The notes beneath the pieces were generated by a model, which did not search any database, was not told the DNA's origin, and saw nothing but the letters and a program-made list of their open reading frames with translations. The position numbers and the translations under genes were made by a program. From positions 290,732 through 354,731 of the forward strand of contig DDFJ01000003.1 in NCBI GenBank assembly GCA_002337125.1: DNA of 64,000 nt, in the 5' to 3' direction. The DNA comes from Chitinophagaceae bacterium UBA1931 (GTDB lineage Bacteria > Bacteroidota > Bacteroidia > Chitinophagales > Chitinophagaceae). Each line of letters opens with the position of its first letter. Within the stretch, counting starts at the first letter, position 1. Below, in pieces: positions 45,258 through 54,743 of this stretch.

Positions 45258-45277
45258 AAGTGCAAACGGTTGTTCAA
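45258..45277. promoter_or_regulatory. Candidate LacI-type operator (site C)
   Basis: AAGTGCAAACGGTTGTTCAA lies between the LacI gene and the GH109 gene, 86 bp upstream of the GH109 start. It shares AAACGGTTG with the site at 61911 and CGGTTGTTC with the minus-strand reading of the site at 29801. Confidence 0.55.
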
Positions 45278-45291
45278 ATTCTCAGGAAACT

Positions 45292-46314
45292 TCAGACTGT
45301 ATGTGCCACCAGTGTGGGATAGAGCTCTTCTTTGTAAAATACATCCTCTTTTTCTTCGCCAGCTTCTTTCTTGTTCAGAATCTTAATGAGCATCTGCATG
45401 GCTTTTTCGCCCTGCCCGTAAGGATATTGTTCAATAGACACCAACGGTGGATAAGCAGTGTATCCGGTGATCGGCAGGTTAGCGTAACTCACAAAAACAA
45501 TGTCTTTATTTACACGTACACCTTGTTTTATTGCATACTGTACTGCATCCATGTGCACATATTCATTGAAGGTAATAACAGCTTTAGGCGGGTTCTTCAA
45601 CGACAATAATTTATGCATGGCAGCCTGTGTACTTTCTTTCGACAGATCGGTCTTTTCCACCAGCTGCATGTCAATTTTCAGTTTTTGTTTTGATACACCT
45701 TCTATGTACCCATTCAACCGTTCCTTGCTTGCCTGCAGTTTATCAGGGCCATTGATAAAAGCAATTTTCCTGTAACCTTTATTAAACAACCAGCCAACCA
45801 TTTCCACAGTGGCTTTGTAAAGATTACAGTAAACCTTGTGCACATTCTCCAATGTAGGTACACGATCAAAATAAACAACAGGAATATTAAATTTCTTTAA
45901 CGCATCCAGGTGATCGTACTTGTTTGTTTGCTTTGAAAGAGAAATAATCAGCCCGTCAACCCGTTGTTTCTTCATGGCTTCCACAACCGCTTTTTCTTTT
46001 TCAGGGTCATCATAACTCTGCCCAAACAAAATGGTGTACTGATGTTCAATTGCTGCTGTTTCGATACCACTGATGGCCTGCGAAAAAAACTCTTCCCTGA
46101 TGGAAGGAATCACCACTCCTATTACATAGGTTTTCTTTTGTTTAAAGAAAATAGCCTGCGCATTGGGTTCGTACCCCATTTCTTTTGCAAGCGCCTGCAC
46201 TTTTTCTCTTGTGCTTATACCTATACGTGGATGATTGCTCAACGCCCTTGACACAGTTGATACTGAAACATTGAGCTTGCTGGCAATTTCTTTAATGGTT
46301 GGAAGTTTGTCCAT
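45292..46314 (-). CDS. LacI-family transcriptional regulator
   Basis: The 340-residue protein has an N-terminal LacI HTH (PTIKEIASKLNVSVSTVSRALS, quoted in part, residues 5-25) and the hinge segment (GYEPNAQAI). A periplasmic-binding-type sensor domain follows, with VIGVVIPSIREEFFSQAISG, PVVYFDRVPT and KGYRKIAFINGP. It probably senses a sugar from the glycan cluster. It is 20 bp after the galM gene (same transcript). Sites of the LacI type lie in front of the downstream GH109 gene and elsewhere in the window. Confidence 0.93.
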   Translation of the reverse strand: MDKLPTIKEIASKLNVSVSTVSRALSNHPRIGISTREKVQALAKEMGYEPNAQAIFFKQKKTYVIGVVIPSIREEFFSQAISGIETAAIEHQYTILFGQSYDDPEKEKAVVEAMKKQRVDGLIISLSKQTNKYDHLDALKKFNIPVVYFDRVPTLENVHKVYCNLYKATVEMVGWLFNKGYRKIAFINGPDKLQASKERLNGYIEGVSKQKLKIDMQLVEKTDLSKESTQAAMHKLLSLKNPPKAVITFNEYVHMDAVQYAIKQGVRVNKDIVFVSYANLPITGYTAYPPLVSIEQYPYGQGEKAMQMLIKILNKKEAGEEKEDVFYKEELYPTLVAHTV

Positions 46315-46334
46315 CAGGATAATTTTAAAAAAAG

Positions 46335-47372
46335 TTATACAAACCTGTAGCTGTTTGCCTGGCTGTATTTCTCACCCGGATTTAATACCGTTGAAGGAAA
46401 TGCAGGCACATTTACAGCATTGGGCTGATGTTGTGTTTCAAAACAGTAAGCACTGTAGCCTTGATATTGCTGGCCATTTTTTCCTTTGATAACAGGAATC
46501 CATTTGCCGGTATATAAATGAACAACAGGTTCAGTTGTATACACCTGCATATGCAAAGCTCCATCGCTGCTTAATGCTTCGGCTGCAAGAATTAAATCAT
46601 TGTTGCTGCGGTTAATTACAAATGTCTGATCGTAACCATCATCTTTATTCCATTCCTGGCTTACTGTTTTCCAATCGCTGAAATCATAATTTGAATTCAG
46701 TGCAGGAATTAATTTACCGGTAACACAAAAGTCAGCATCCTGCTCAAGCCAGTAACCGGCATTGAGCTTTACTTTTTGCTGACCAACAGATGAATGATTC
46801 TTATCCAGGTTAAAATAACCATGATGTGCAAGGTTAATGACTGTTGTTTTATTGGTTGATGCTTCAACTTCATAAACTAGTTCATTATCCTTTACAAAGA
46901 ATGTAACTGTAGTTGTTAACTCGCCGGGAAAACCTTCTTCACCATCAGCACTCACATATTGCAGCGTAATGGAAGCAACAGGAGCTGTTTCAGTTTTAAT
47001 TACTTTCCACACTTTCTGATCAAAGCCTTCATTTCCTCCATGGAGAATATTACCGCTTTTATTTGCCGTAACATGAACTGTTTGTCCGTTTAGTGGGAAA
47101 CTTGCACCTTTAATACGATTAGCATAACGACCAATCATTGCGCCGAAATAAGGATATCCTTTTAAATATTCTTCACTCCAGTAATCTTCAACAGAATCAA
47201 AGCCAAGCACCACATCTCTTGCTTCACCATTTTTATCTTTTACAATCAGCTTCATAATGATGCCGCCGTAATTTGTTATAACTGCTGTTGTTCCGTTATC
47301 TGATTTTAATTCATATACTTCAACTGACTGATTGTTGCGTGTAACCTCTTGAATTTTATTAACCGATGCCAT
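46335..47372 (-). CDS. galM: Aldose 1-epimerase (galactose mutarotase)
   Basis: The 345-residue cytoplasmic protein lacks a signal peptide. It interconverts alpha and beta anomers of galactose or related hexoses. Visible family features are GGIIMKLIVKDKNGEARDVVLGFD, ILHGGNEGFDQKVW, the catalytic His in NLAHHGYFNL and the catalytic Glu in YCFETQHQPNAVN. Released galactose from GH35/GH27 would be its substrate. A perfect -7 box lies upstream (47419). Confidence 0.92.
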   Translation of the reverse strand: MASVNKIQEVTRNNQSVEVYELKSDNGTTAVITNYGGIIMKLIVKDKNGEARDVVLGFDSVEDYWSEEYLKGYPYFGAMIGRYANRIKGASFPLNGQTVHVTANKSGNILHGGNEGFDQKVWKVIKTETAPVASITLQYVSADGEEGFPGELTTTVTFFVKDNELVYEVEASTNKTTVINLAHHGYFNLDKNHSSVGQQKVKLNAGYWLEQDADFCVTGKLIPALNSNYDFSDWKTVSQEWNKDDGYDQTFVINRSNNDLILAAEALSSDGALHMQVYTTEPVVHLYTGKWIPVIKGKNGQQYQGYSAYCFETQHQPNAVNVPAFPSTVLNPGEKYSQANSYRFV

Positions 47373-47418
47373 ACTGTTTTTCTTTAGATAATTAATTTCT
47401 TTTATTGAATAAAGTGAT

Positions 47419-47426
47419 CAAATATA
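47419..47426 (-). promoter_or_regulatory. -7 element for the galM-lacI transcript
   Basis: On the minus strand the site is TATATTTG, matching TAnnTTTG exactly, 46 bp upstream of the galM ATG. It indicates a transcript start between the sialate esterase gene and galM. Confidence 0.45.
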
Positions 47427-47484
47427 CTCAAGTGTGGATTACATTATCACATTCAGCTCAATGATTCTCCTCAGCCCAATAAAA

Positions 47485-48984
47485 CTACTTTGTGTTATCC
47501 TGTGAAATTTCCAGTTTAAACGTTGATGCAGGAAGCCCTTCAGCATTTACAAGATTGGCATCAGTAAACGGTTGCCAGCCATAATAAACAAAGGCTGGTT
47601 TTTGCTGAGCAGAAATCACAACTTTATTATTGCTGATAATTGCTGCTGCCGGATTATTTCCATCAACTGAAAAACCTCGCAGCTCTTTTCCATCCGAAGT
47701 TTTCATTCCGTCAGCATATTGAAATTTAATTTCAACAACCCCGTTTTTATAAACAGCTTTAACGGGCAAAGGACCGGATGGAATTATTTTTTTGTGATAG
47801 TCGTTTAACAAAGCCCAGCGTGCAAGCCGTTCGCCAACATCTTTTTTATTGGTGGGATGTACATCATTCTTTGCACCAATATCGCTGCAAACAGCCATTC
47901 CGGTATGTGGAATTTCATTGAGCTCTTTGCGTTGCTCATCACGAAACTGCGGCCACAATGGTCGTTCAATGGAAGATAACTGCACAAAATAAAACGGCAT
48001 AGAAGGTTGTTTCCATTGCTTCCTGTAAGCTTCCACCATCAGTTTCACTAAGCTATTGTATTCAGCAACACGTTCTATTTCTTCTGCATTGCTTTCGCCC
48101 TGGTACCAAAGCATTCCTTTTATGGGAAAAGAAAGCAAAGGTTTAATACCGCTTTCAAATGCAAAACCGGGTTTGTACGCATGAGCAGGACCATATTCAT
48201 CAGTTGGTACATCTGCCACTCCTTCCACATTTTGCCGCCCACGTTCCCGTATCCAGTTGGGCAATGAGGAATTATAAAGCCAGTTGCCATTCATCTTCGA
48301 AGAAAATGCAGGGTTGTTTTTTAATGCATCTGTGCTGATAAATGTTTCAATGGGTGCGCCGCCAATGGAAAGATTGATGAGTCCGATGGGAATTTGTTCA
48401 CTGGCAGTAACTGCTTTTGCAAAATAATATGCTACTGCACTCATGGGTTGTATACTCACATTATCGCAAACTTTCCATCCATTCCATAAATAAAAACTGT
48501 CTTTATTCAGTCTTCTCAACAATGAGTCTTTGTATTTTTCATTGTACACATATCTTCCCGCAGGCGGCGGATTCAAAAAACGGATGAGTGGGTTATTGGT
48601 ATGAACTTTTTCATCGTTCCAATGCATTTCTTTTCGCATTGCCCATTCCATATTCGACTGGCCCGAACAAATCCAAACATCACCAATCAATATATTCTTT
48701 AACTCAATTTTTCCGTTTGATGAAGAAACAGAAACGGATTGTGGATCAGCATTTGCTTTTTGAGATGGAAAGAAAACACTCCAGGAAGAATCATTCTTTA
48801 CAATGGTTTGCTTTTGTATGCCGGCAAATTTCACCGTTACTTTTTTCCCGGGAATATGCTTGCCCCATAAATGTACAGGCTGATCCCGCTGCAAAACCAT
48901 GTTATCAGAAAAAACAGCAGCAACACGCAACTGTGCAGCTGCAAATAATGGAAATAAAAACAGGCTAATCAAAAACGACTTCAT
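47485..48984 (-). CDS. Sialate O-acetylesterase (SASA/SGNH), secreted
   Basis: The 499-residue protein has signal peptide MKSFLISLFLFPLFAAAQ. It has the SGNH-like nucleophile motif WICSGQSNMEW (Ser110), LWYQGESNAEE in the middle and the catalytic-Asp/His region DVHPTNKKDVGERLARWAL. The family removes 9-O- or 4-O-acetyl groups from sialic acid so that sialidase or lyase can act. Some members act on other acetylated sugars. It lies in the sialic-acid module, and its start overlaps the EamA stop by 20 bp. Confidence 0.9.
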   Translation of the reverse strand: MKSFLISLFLFPLFAAAQLRVAAVFSDNMVLQRDQPVHLWGKHIPGKKVTVKFAGIQKQTIVKNDSSWSVFFPSQKANADPQSVSVSSSNGKIELKNILIGDVWICSGQSNMEWAMRKEMHWNDEKVHTNNPLIRFLNPPPAGRYVYNEKYKDSLLRRLNKDSFYLWNGWKVCDNVSIQPMSAVAYYFAKAVTASEQIPIGLINLSIGGAPIETFISTDALKNNPAFSSKMNGNWLYNSSLPNWIRERGRQNVEGVADVPTDEYGPAHAYKPGFAFESGIKPLLSFPIKGMLWYQGESNAEEIERVAEYNSLVKLMVEAYRKQWKQPSMPFYFVQLSSIERPLWPQFRDEQRKELNEIPHTGMAVCSDIGAKNDVHPTNKKDVGERLARWALLNDYHKKIIPSGPLPVKAVYKNGVVEIKFQYADGMKTSDGKELRGFSVDGNNPAAAIISNNKVVISAQQKPAFVYYGWQPFTDANLVNAEGLPASTFKLEISQDNTK

Positions 48985-49870
48985 TTTTCCGTTTGTTGAG
49001 TTGTGATAAGATTAAACCAACAATAACAAGTACAACACCTGCAACAGTGTAACCGCTTATTTCATCTTTCATAATCCATGCTGCAAATACAAAACCAAAC
49101 AGCGGACATAGGAATAACCAAAGCCCGGCCTTCACCGCATTGGTCTGCAATAACCACAACCAGAGCTGTACTGCAAAAATGGAAACAGGTATTGCCAGCC
49201 ATCCAACTGATAACCAGAACGATTGATTAAACTGGTTTTGCTGTGGATGATAAAAAAACAAAGTCACCGGTAACAGGAACAATCCGCCCAGCAATGTTTG
49301 CCAGCCGTTGATGACTGATAAGGATAAACCACTCCAGTCTCTTCCGGAAAAATAAACAGCAGCAACAGAATAAGATAACATGCTGAACAAAAGAATCAGC
49401 AATCCCTTTGCATCAACTGTTGCATGTTCAAACAAAGGCCATGCAGCTGTTAATACACCGGCAGTGCAAACAATAATCGACACAATAACTTCCCAGCTTA
49501 ATTTCTTCTTCAAAAAAAACACTGATAGAAAACTGATGAACACAGGATTGGTTGAAACAGCCAGCGCACCAATGCCCGCTGTAACTGTTTGCATGGCTAT
49601 TACATAACAGCCGAGATAAATGGAGATGTTGAGCAAGCCATAAATGGCAATCTGTTTCCACTCATTGCCTTTGGGTAAACGCTGACCTTTGATTACATGA
49701 ACAAGTAACAGCATTACTGCTGATGCAACTGCAAAACGCACTTCAGCAATCACTAACGGCTGGGCAACAGTTAAACCAATCTTTGTTGCTGTTGAAGCTG
49801 ATGCCCACAATGCAGCAAAGAAAATACCTGCCAGCGGCCATGCATATGTTGTAAAGATTTTTTTGTGCAT
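48965..49870 (-). CDS. EamA/DMT-family transporter
   Basis: This inner-membrane protein has about 301 residues from the ATG at 49870 (MHKKIFTTYAWPLAG); the longer frame to 49903 overlaps the epimerase. It has ten predicted transmembrane helices in two EamA repeats (AALWASASTATKIGL in the first, SVINGWQTLLGGLFLLPV in the second) and the positive tail LNKRKNEV. The family transports small metabolites including amino acids and sugars. It is joined to sialate-esterase and AGE genes by overlaps, so a role in HexNAc or sialic-acid-product movement is possible but unproven. Confidence 0.87.
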   Translation of the reverse strand: MHKKIFTTYAWPLAGIFFAALWASASTATKIGLTVAQPLVIAEVRFAVASAVMLLLVHVIKGQRLPKGNEWKQIAIYGLLNISIYLGCYVIAMQTVTAGIGALAVSTNPVFISFLSVFFLKKKLSWEVIVSIIVCTAGVLTAAWPLFEHATVDAKGLLILLFSMLSYSVAAVYFSGRDWSGLSLSVINGWQTLLGGLFLLPVTLFFYHPQQNQFNQSFWLSVGWLAIPVSIFAVQLWLWLLQTNAVKAGLWLFLCPLFGFVFAAWIMKDEISGYTVAGVVLVIVGLILSQLNKRKNEVVFD

Positions 49871-49889
49871 GAACAGTGTTGCTTTGCTG

Positions 49890-51068
49890 TTAAAGATATT
49901 CACTTAACAACTGCAAACAATACCATTCCTGCCGGGGTAAATGAAACGGACCTTTAAATAAATTTCCTTTGGCTGTTTGTGCAATGCTGCCATCACGGTG
50001 CAGGTACCCAAACCATTCGCCATGTTCTTTATCGTGAAAATGACTGTATGCATACTCATGCACCAGCTTATGCCATTGTGCATACTTTTCATTACCCGTC
50101 ATTAAATAAGCAAGTAAAGTGGCAATGATTACTTCATTATGTGGCCACCAGAATTTCATATCCTGCCAGTATTCCTGCACAGGTTTGTTGTAAACATCAC
50201 GGAAATATAAAATACCACCATGTTCTTTATCCCATCCACGCTCCCACATATAATCAAGCATTTTGCAACCAAGTTCAATTAAATGCGGATCGTTGTTGCG
50301 GTATTTTGCTTCTGCAAGGATAAACCATGCACCTTCAATTGCATGACCGGGATTGAGTGTTCTTCCATCAATATGATCAATAATACTTCCATCAGGTGCC
50401 ACCTGTTCCATCACGCATTGAATATCATCCTTTACAAAATCCCGTTCTATTTCTTCAATCCATTTTGTAATCCATTCATCACAACGGTCATCGCCAATGG
50501 TTTCCCGTAACTGTTGCGCCGTGTTCATCATAATCATTGGTCCGCCAATTCCTTTGGCCGGTCTTGTATCGGTAAACTTGGCCACAAGTTTTTTTGCACC
50601 ACTTACATAAGCAATACAATCACCAAAAACCTTTCTTGCTTTGGCAGCAGCCTCTTCATCACCACTGGCTTTTGCATAAGCTGCCGATGCAATGACATAA
50701 AATGTTTCAGAAAAATAATAACGGCGTTTGCGGATAGGTTTACCATCACGTGTAACATGGAAAAACATTTGTCCGTCGCTGTCAAAACAATGCTGGTTTA
50801 AAAAATCATAACCAAGCTTTGCACCATCGAGCCATTCCTGTTTTTTTTCAACCGTATTATAAAAAGTTGAAAGCAGCCATGTTGCCCTTCCCTGTATCCA
50901 CACTGCTTTATCATCATCGATGAGTGAACCATCTGCATCACGCATCAATAAAAAACCACCATGTTCCTGATCGTACGAACGGGGAAACCAGAAAGGAACA
51001 GTATCGTTCAGTAACTGGTTGCTGTAAAAAGTGTGAAGATTTTTTAAATCCTGTTTTGAGTAACTCAT
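49890..51068 (-). CDS. N-acylglucosamine 2-epimerase (AGE family)
   Basis: The 392-residue cytoplasmic (alpha/alpha)6-barrel protein has no signal peptide. Characteristic parts are VPFWFPRSYDQEHGGFL, TLNPGHAIEGAWFILAEA and MKFWWPHNEVIIATLLAY; the His of the last two are the catalytic pair in the family. The end is PRQEWYCLQLLSEYL. In Bacteroides this family turns ManNAc, made by the NanA lyase, into GlcNAc. Cellobiose 2-epimerases are close relatives, but gene context favours ManNAc/GlcNAc. It is 20 bp upstream of the EamA gene. Confidence 0.9.
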   Translation of the reverse strand: MSYSKQDLKNLHTFYSNQLLNDTVPFWFPRSYDQEHGGFLLMRDADGSLIDDDKAVWIQGRATWLLSTFYNTVEKKQEWLDGAKLGYDFLNQHCFDSDGQMFFHVTRDGKPIRKRRYYFSETFYVIASAAYAKASGDEEAAAKARKVFGDCIAYVSGAKKLVAKFTDTRPAKGIGGPMIMMNTAQQLRETIGDDRCDEWITKWIEEIERDFVKDDIQCVMEQVAPDGSIIDHIDGRTLNPGHAIEGAWFILAEAKYRNNDPHLIELGCKMLDYMWERGWDKEHGGILYFRDVYNKPVQEYWQDMKFWWPHNEVIIATLLAYLMTGNEKYAQWHKLVHEYAYSHFHDKEHGEWFGYLHRDGSIAQTAKGNLFKGPFHLPRQEWYCLQLLSEYL

Positions 51069-51086
51069 AATTTATGTTTACGATTA

Positions 51087-51154
51087 CATTTCTGCATACC
51101 CACTTTTTTTTGCAAGACATTGGTTCGTGAGACACGAACCTCGACGCAGAAATG
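51087..51154. repeat. 68-bp nested inverted-repeat element upstream of the AGE gene
   Basis: Outer 9-bp arms CATTTCTGC (51087-51095) and GCAGAAATG (51146-51154) enclose a perfect 8-bp hairpin GGTTCGTG-AGA-CACGAACC (51122-51140). It lies in the probable 5' leader of the AGE-EamA-esterase transcript. A REP/MITE-like remnant or a structured leader are both possible. Confidence 0.55.
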
Positions 51155-51190
51155 CTAATAAAACTAATATCTTTTTCATGTTTGTTTTAA

Positions 51191-51781
51191 TTAATCTTTT
51201 ATTAAATGAAGTTGAAATCCGACAGAAATATTGAATCCTTTCTTCATGTATTCATAACCATTCTGTGCCGCATCCTTGATTTTCTTTTGGTATAAATAAC
51301 CAAATAAAAATTCAATCCCTACACTTGAGTTAAAGAATAATTCAGGGCCAACCATAATTGAAGCATTTTGAGTTGTACCCTTTCCGAAATTTGAATACGA
51401 ACCGAATTGATAGCTGCCATCAATTAAGAAATTAAACTGCTTGTCTTTATTAAGGAAATAATAACGAGCAAAAGGCCCAATACAAATCTTGGTATCGTCT
51501 ATCAGTACCGATGCAGAGTTTGCCCCATGACTTTTTATTGAAGTAATACCAGGCCGAAGACCTGCTGCAAACTTATCAACAAAAAAATATCCAATATTTG
51601 CATCAAGATTAATTTCGGTAAGCTTACCTGTTACTGTTGTCTGACCGGTGGCTGTAAAATCATCATTATAGGAATAAAAACTTCCGGTTCCTCCTACAAG
51701 CCAATTTCGTTGTGTGATTTGCCCCCGCACTATTCCTCCAAGAAAAAGTGCGGCCATAAGAAGTAATTTTTTTTTGTTCAT
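51191..51781 (-). CDS. Outer-membrane beta-barrel protein
   Basis: The 196-residue protein has signal peptide MNKKKLLLMAALFLGGIVRGQ. The alternating beta-strand pattern with aromatic strand ends (WLVGGTGSFYSYN, GPFARYYFLNKDK) and the terminal FNISVGFQLHLIKD suggest a small 8-stranded barrel of the OMP_b-brl kind. It sits between the sialidase and AGE genes. Specific transport of sialic acid (as for NanC porins) is possible from context, but this family is usually of unknown role. Confidence 0.85.
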   Translation of the reverse strand: MNKKKLLLMAALFLGGIVRGQITQRNWLVGGTGSFYSYNDDFTATGQTTVTGKLTEINLDANIGYFFVDKFAAGLRPGITSIKSHGANSASVLIDDTKICIGPFARYYFLNKDKQFNFLIDGSYQFGSYSNFGKGTTQNASIMVGPELFFNSSVGIEFLFGYLYQKKIKDAAQNGYEYMKKGFNISVGFQLHLIKD

Positions 51782-51895
51782 AAGTCGGCTATTTTTTAGG
51801 TTATTAATAAATAAAAATTGTTACGGCCAATAAATTAAACTCATAGAAATACCATCGAATAATTTTAAAATTCAAAAATCAAAAGCTTCACTTTC

Positions 51896-53461
51896 TCATT
51901 TAATTATTTCGCTCACCGGCACCTGTACAAAATACAAATCCTTTGTGCCTTCGTATAAAATACCAATGGTATTATCATCCAGTTTTGTTAAGGACGAATA
52001 ACCATAACAACTACGTTCATCAATCAGCAATTGATTTACAGATGACCATGTCTGGCCCAGATCAAGACTTGCTTTGATGGTAATATTATATCGTCCTGAT
52101 GATGTGTTGGGATTGCTGAAAAACAGTACATCTTTCATTACACCCTTCACATTCACTTTTGCCTTGATTAAACTTCCCATACAAACAGGATCGGGCAATG
52201 CGTTGTACGATGTTGAATGTTCTGTCCAGTTAACACCCATGTTTGATGTGGTGGCAACGCTTCTGAAACTTCCACGGTTATCACGCATGTTCAGCATCAA
52301 TGTTCCTGCAGTTGTTTCAACCACACTGCTTTCTGTTGTATTTGATTTAGGTGCATTAGCCGAACGTTGCCATGTAGCACCATGATCAGTACTGTACACC
52401 AATGTTGAATAAGGCATGTTTGCAGCATCCCAGTATTGAGCAGGGAAAACCAATGTTCCGTTCTGCATCATAATACCACTGCCCGGTCCCTGGAAGAATA
52501 TTTTCCAGAACGGATTTTTTATTTGTGCAGTAATATTAATTGGTGCCGACCATGTAACACCATCATCGCTGCTGTTAACTAGTACAAATTGTCCTGTTGA
52601 ATCGGGCGATAATCCGCCAATTGAACCGGCAATGGAATGATTTCCCTTGCTCCACAATGCAGCCACCCATATTTTCTTTGTTACTTCATCAAACAAAATG
52701 CTTGGATCGCCTATTCCACTGTTATCATTGGGACCACCCATATCCATAATTATTTTCATTGGCTCCCATGTTTTTCCAGCATCGGTACTGCGACTTAAAC
52801 CCACATCAATATTGCCGGGTAAATCGGCGCTGTTGTTATAACGGATATCATACACTGAAAGCAAAGTTCCTTTATCGGTTTGTGCAATGCCGGGAATACG
52901 ATAGGTGTTTACGCCATCATCAGCAGCTTTGCGTACAGCAACTCCTGCATATTTTGAATAAGCAGAACTTCCCTGCAATACAGAAAATTCTTTTCCATTT
53001 TCATCAACGATTTTTGTGCAATGCAGTTCAACTTTATTGTTCAAACCGGCATCGGCTTTAAGCACTACACTTAGCCAGATAAATTTTAAACCGGTTTGCT
53101 GATTATGTGTGATGGGGATTGTAAACGAAGCTGAAGATGGAGTAAATGTTACCAATAAATTAGCTGAAGAAAAAGATTCTGCTCCTGTTAAATAAGCTTC
53201 AATTTTTTGAATTGACTGAATGGCATCACTGTTCAATGTGCATTGCAGCTGACGAAAATGCTGTTCACTGTTTCCTTCCGGTACAGATACTGCAATACGT
53301 ACAACAGGATTATAATTTAATCCCTTTAACACCGGCACCTGTGGTGAATAAGATGATACCTGCACAGCTGATGCTGCAGGTGCTGCAATTTTTTTGGAGC
53401 AACTGAAATTGCTGAATACAGTAAATAAAATGGCTAAAGAAAAATAAAATGTAAAACGCAT
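51896..53461 (-). CDS. nanH: GH33 sialidase (neuraminidase), exported
   Basis: The protein has about 521 residues from the ATG at 53461. The signal MRFTFYFSLAILFTVFSNFSC ends in a Cys (21) that may be lipidated, though the lipobox is weak. Residues about 40-160 are an N-terminal beta-domain like those of Bacteroides sialidases. The catalytic six-bladed propeller starts with the YRIP motif (Arg188). It has several Asp-box copies (RSTDAGKTW, SSDDGVTW, STDHGATW, LDLGQTW) and YGYSSLTKLDD near the end, holding the Tyr nucleophile. It releases terminal alpha-linked sialic acid. The gene follows the MFS gene by 10 bp. Confidence 0.94.
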   Translation of the reverse strand: MRFTFYFSLAILFTVFSNFSCSKKIAAPAASAVQVSSYSPQVPVLKGLNYNPVVRIAVSVPEGNSEQHFRQLQCTLNSDAIQSIQKIEAYLTGAESFSSANLLVTFTPSSASFTIPITHNQQTGLKFIWLSVVLKADAGLNNKVELHCTKIVDENGKEFSVLQGSSAYSKYAGVAVRKAADDGVNTYRIPGIAQTDKGTLLSVYDIRYNNSADLPGNIDVGLSRSTDAGKTWEPMKIIMDMGGPNDNSGIGDPSILFDEVTKKIWVAALWSKGNHSIAGSIGGLSPDSTGQFVLVNSSDDGVTWSAPINITAQIKNPFWKIFFQGPGSGIMMQNGTLVFPAQYWDAANMPYSTLVYSTDHGATWQRSANAPKSNTTESSVVETTAGTLMLNMRDNRGSFRSVATTSNMGVNWTEHSTSYNALPDPVCMGSLIKAKVNVKGVMKDVLFFSNPNTSSGRYNITIKASLDLGQTWSSVNQLLIDERSCYGYSSLTKLDDNTIGILYEGTKDLYFVQVPVSEIIK

Positions 53462-53471
53462 GATCACAGTT

Positions 53472-54743
53472 TTATGACACATCATTAAAATCGTTTGTTT
53501 TGGGACGGAGAAAATACAACTGGATAAATAATGCAACAGCAACCACTGCTGCCATCAATGCAAAGTCCCGTCCAAGATGACCGGCATCGGTTGATTTACC
53601 TAATAAATTAGTGATGAACGCACCGGCAAAAACACCTACCATGTTCATCAACCCGTATGCAGTTGCCCGTAACTTTTGCGGAACAAACTGGCAGAGAATG
53701 GGCATGTTATTCGCATCGAACATACCATAACCAACACCAAAGCAAAATGCTGCAGCCATTACATGAAACATTGAATGACCAAAACCCACAAACATTAATG
53801 CAGGAATCATTAGTGATAAACCAATCGCTCCTGTATAAATTCTTCCACGAATATTTTTTTGTACCCATCGGTCGGATAATATTCCACCGAAGATGACACC
53901 AATAAATGATGATACGGCAATGGTAATAGTTGATAATGGTCCTGCCTGCGCCATATCTATTTTCAGGTTACCGGAAAATAAAGTGGGCAGCCAGTTCTTC
54001 ACAGCCCAGCCTGGTAAACTTGGTACTGCGAAATAGAAAAGTATAATCCAGAAAGCAATATTGCTGAACAGTAATGCAAGTCCTTTCAATAAGTTTGGTT
54101 TTTCAGTAAGGTTATTTGCTTCGCCTGTTTTGTTGTCGGTTTTCTTTTCACGGAGAAATAAAACAAGCACAACAGCATATACAATTCCTACAATGCCAAA
54201 CACATGAAATGTTTGCTGCCATGAATAAGCCGAAGCAACTGTTGCACCAAAGCCACCCAATGCCTGGCCCATGTACAAACCCGTCATATGAATACCAACT
54301 GCCAGCGAACGAGTTTTTGAACTGTGATAATCGGCAATAAGCGAAAGCCCGGCAGGAATATACAATGCTTCACTAACGCCCATGAGAGCCCGAAGCCAGT
54401 ACAGCTGCTGAAAATTAGTTGTATAACCCATTGTATAGGTAACAGCACTCCACACAAATAAACTTCCGACAATTAACCACTTGCGGTTAATGCGGTCGGC
54501 TACCATTCCTGCAAAAGGACTTACCGTTCCGTAAATCCAGAGGAAGATGCCCATGAGTTTTCCGAAGTTGGTGGCTGTTTGCAGTTCAGCAATATCAACC
54601 ATCATGGAAGGTTTCATGGTGCTGAGCATCTGCCTGTCGAGATAATTCAGCAATGCAACAACCCATAGCAAACCAACAACTACCCAAGGGTAGAATGACT
54701 CCCGTTTAGTTACAGAAACTGCTATGTTGTTGTTACTGCTCAT
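53472..54743 (-). CDS. nanT: MFS transporter, probable sialic acid permease
   Basis: The 423-residue protein has twelve predicted transmembrane helices. MFS motifs include LNYLDRQMLS in TM1, GMVADRINRKWLIV in the TM2-TM3 loop and GGILSDRW between TM8 and TM9. The group resembles hexuronate/sialate permeases. It lies between sialidase and NanM genes, and the NanM stop codon overlaps its start by 11 bp. The arrangement sialidase-MFS-mutarotase-lyase is the usual one for periplasmic Neu5Ac uptake in Bacteroidota, so I infer Neu5Ac as substrate. Confidence 0.88.
   Translation of the reverse strand: MSSNNNIAVSVTKRESFYPWVVVGLLWVVALLNYLDRQMLSTMKPSMMVDIAELQTATNFGKLMGIFLWIYGTVSPFAGMVADRINRKWLIVGSLFVWSAVTYTMGYTTNFQQLYWLRALMGVSEALYIPAGLSLIADYHSSKTRSLAVGIHMTGLYMGQALGGFGATVASAYSWQQTFHVFGIVGIVYAVVLVLFLREKKTDNKTGEANNLTEKPNLLKGLALLFSNIAFWIILFYFAVPSLPGWAVKNWLPTLFSGNLKIDMAQAGPLSTITIAVSSFIGVIFGGILSDRWVQKNIRGRIYTGAIGLSLMIPALMFVGFGHSMFHVMAAAFCFGVGYGMFDANNMPILCQFVPQKLRATAYGLMNMVGVFAGAFITNLLGKSTDAGHLGRDFALMAAVVAVALFIQLYFLRPKTNDFNDVS

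Noticed and set aside
8000..53000. Many plus-strand frames of 60-170 residues inside the minus-strand glycosidase genes
   Set aside because: These are antisense shadows of long, well-supported genes. They are rich in His/Cys/Ser typical of reverse frames and have no recognisable domains.
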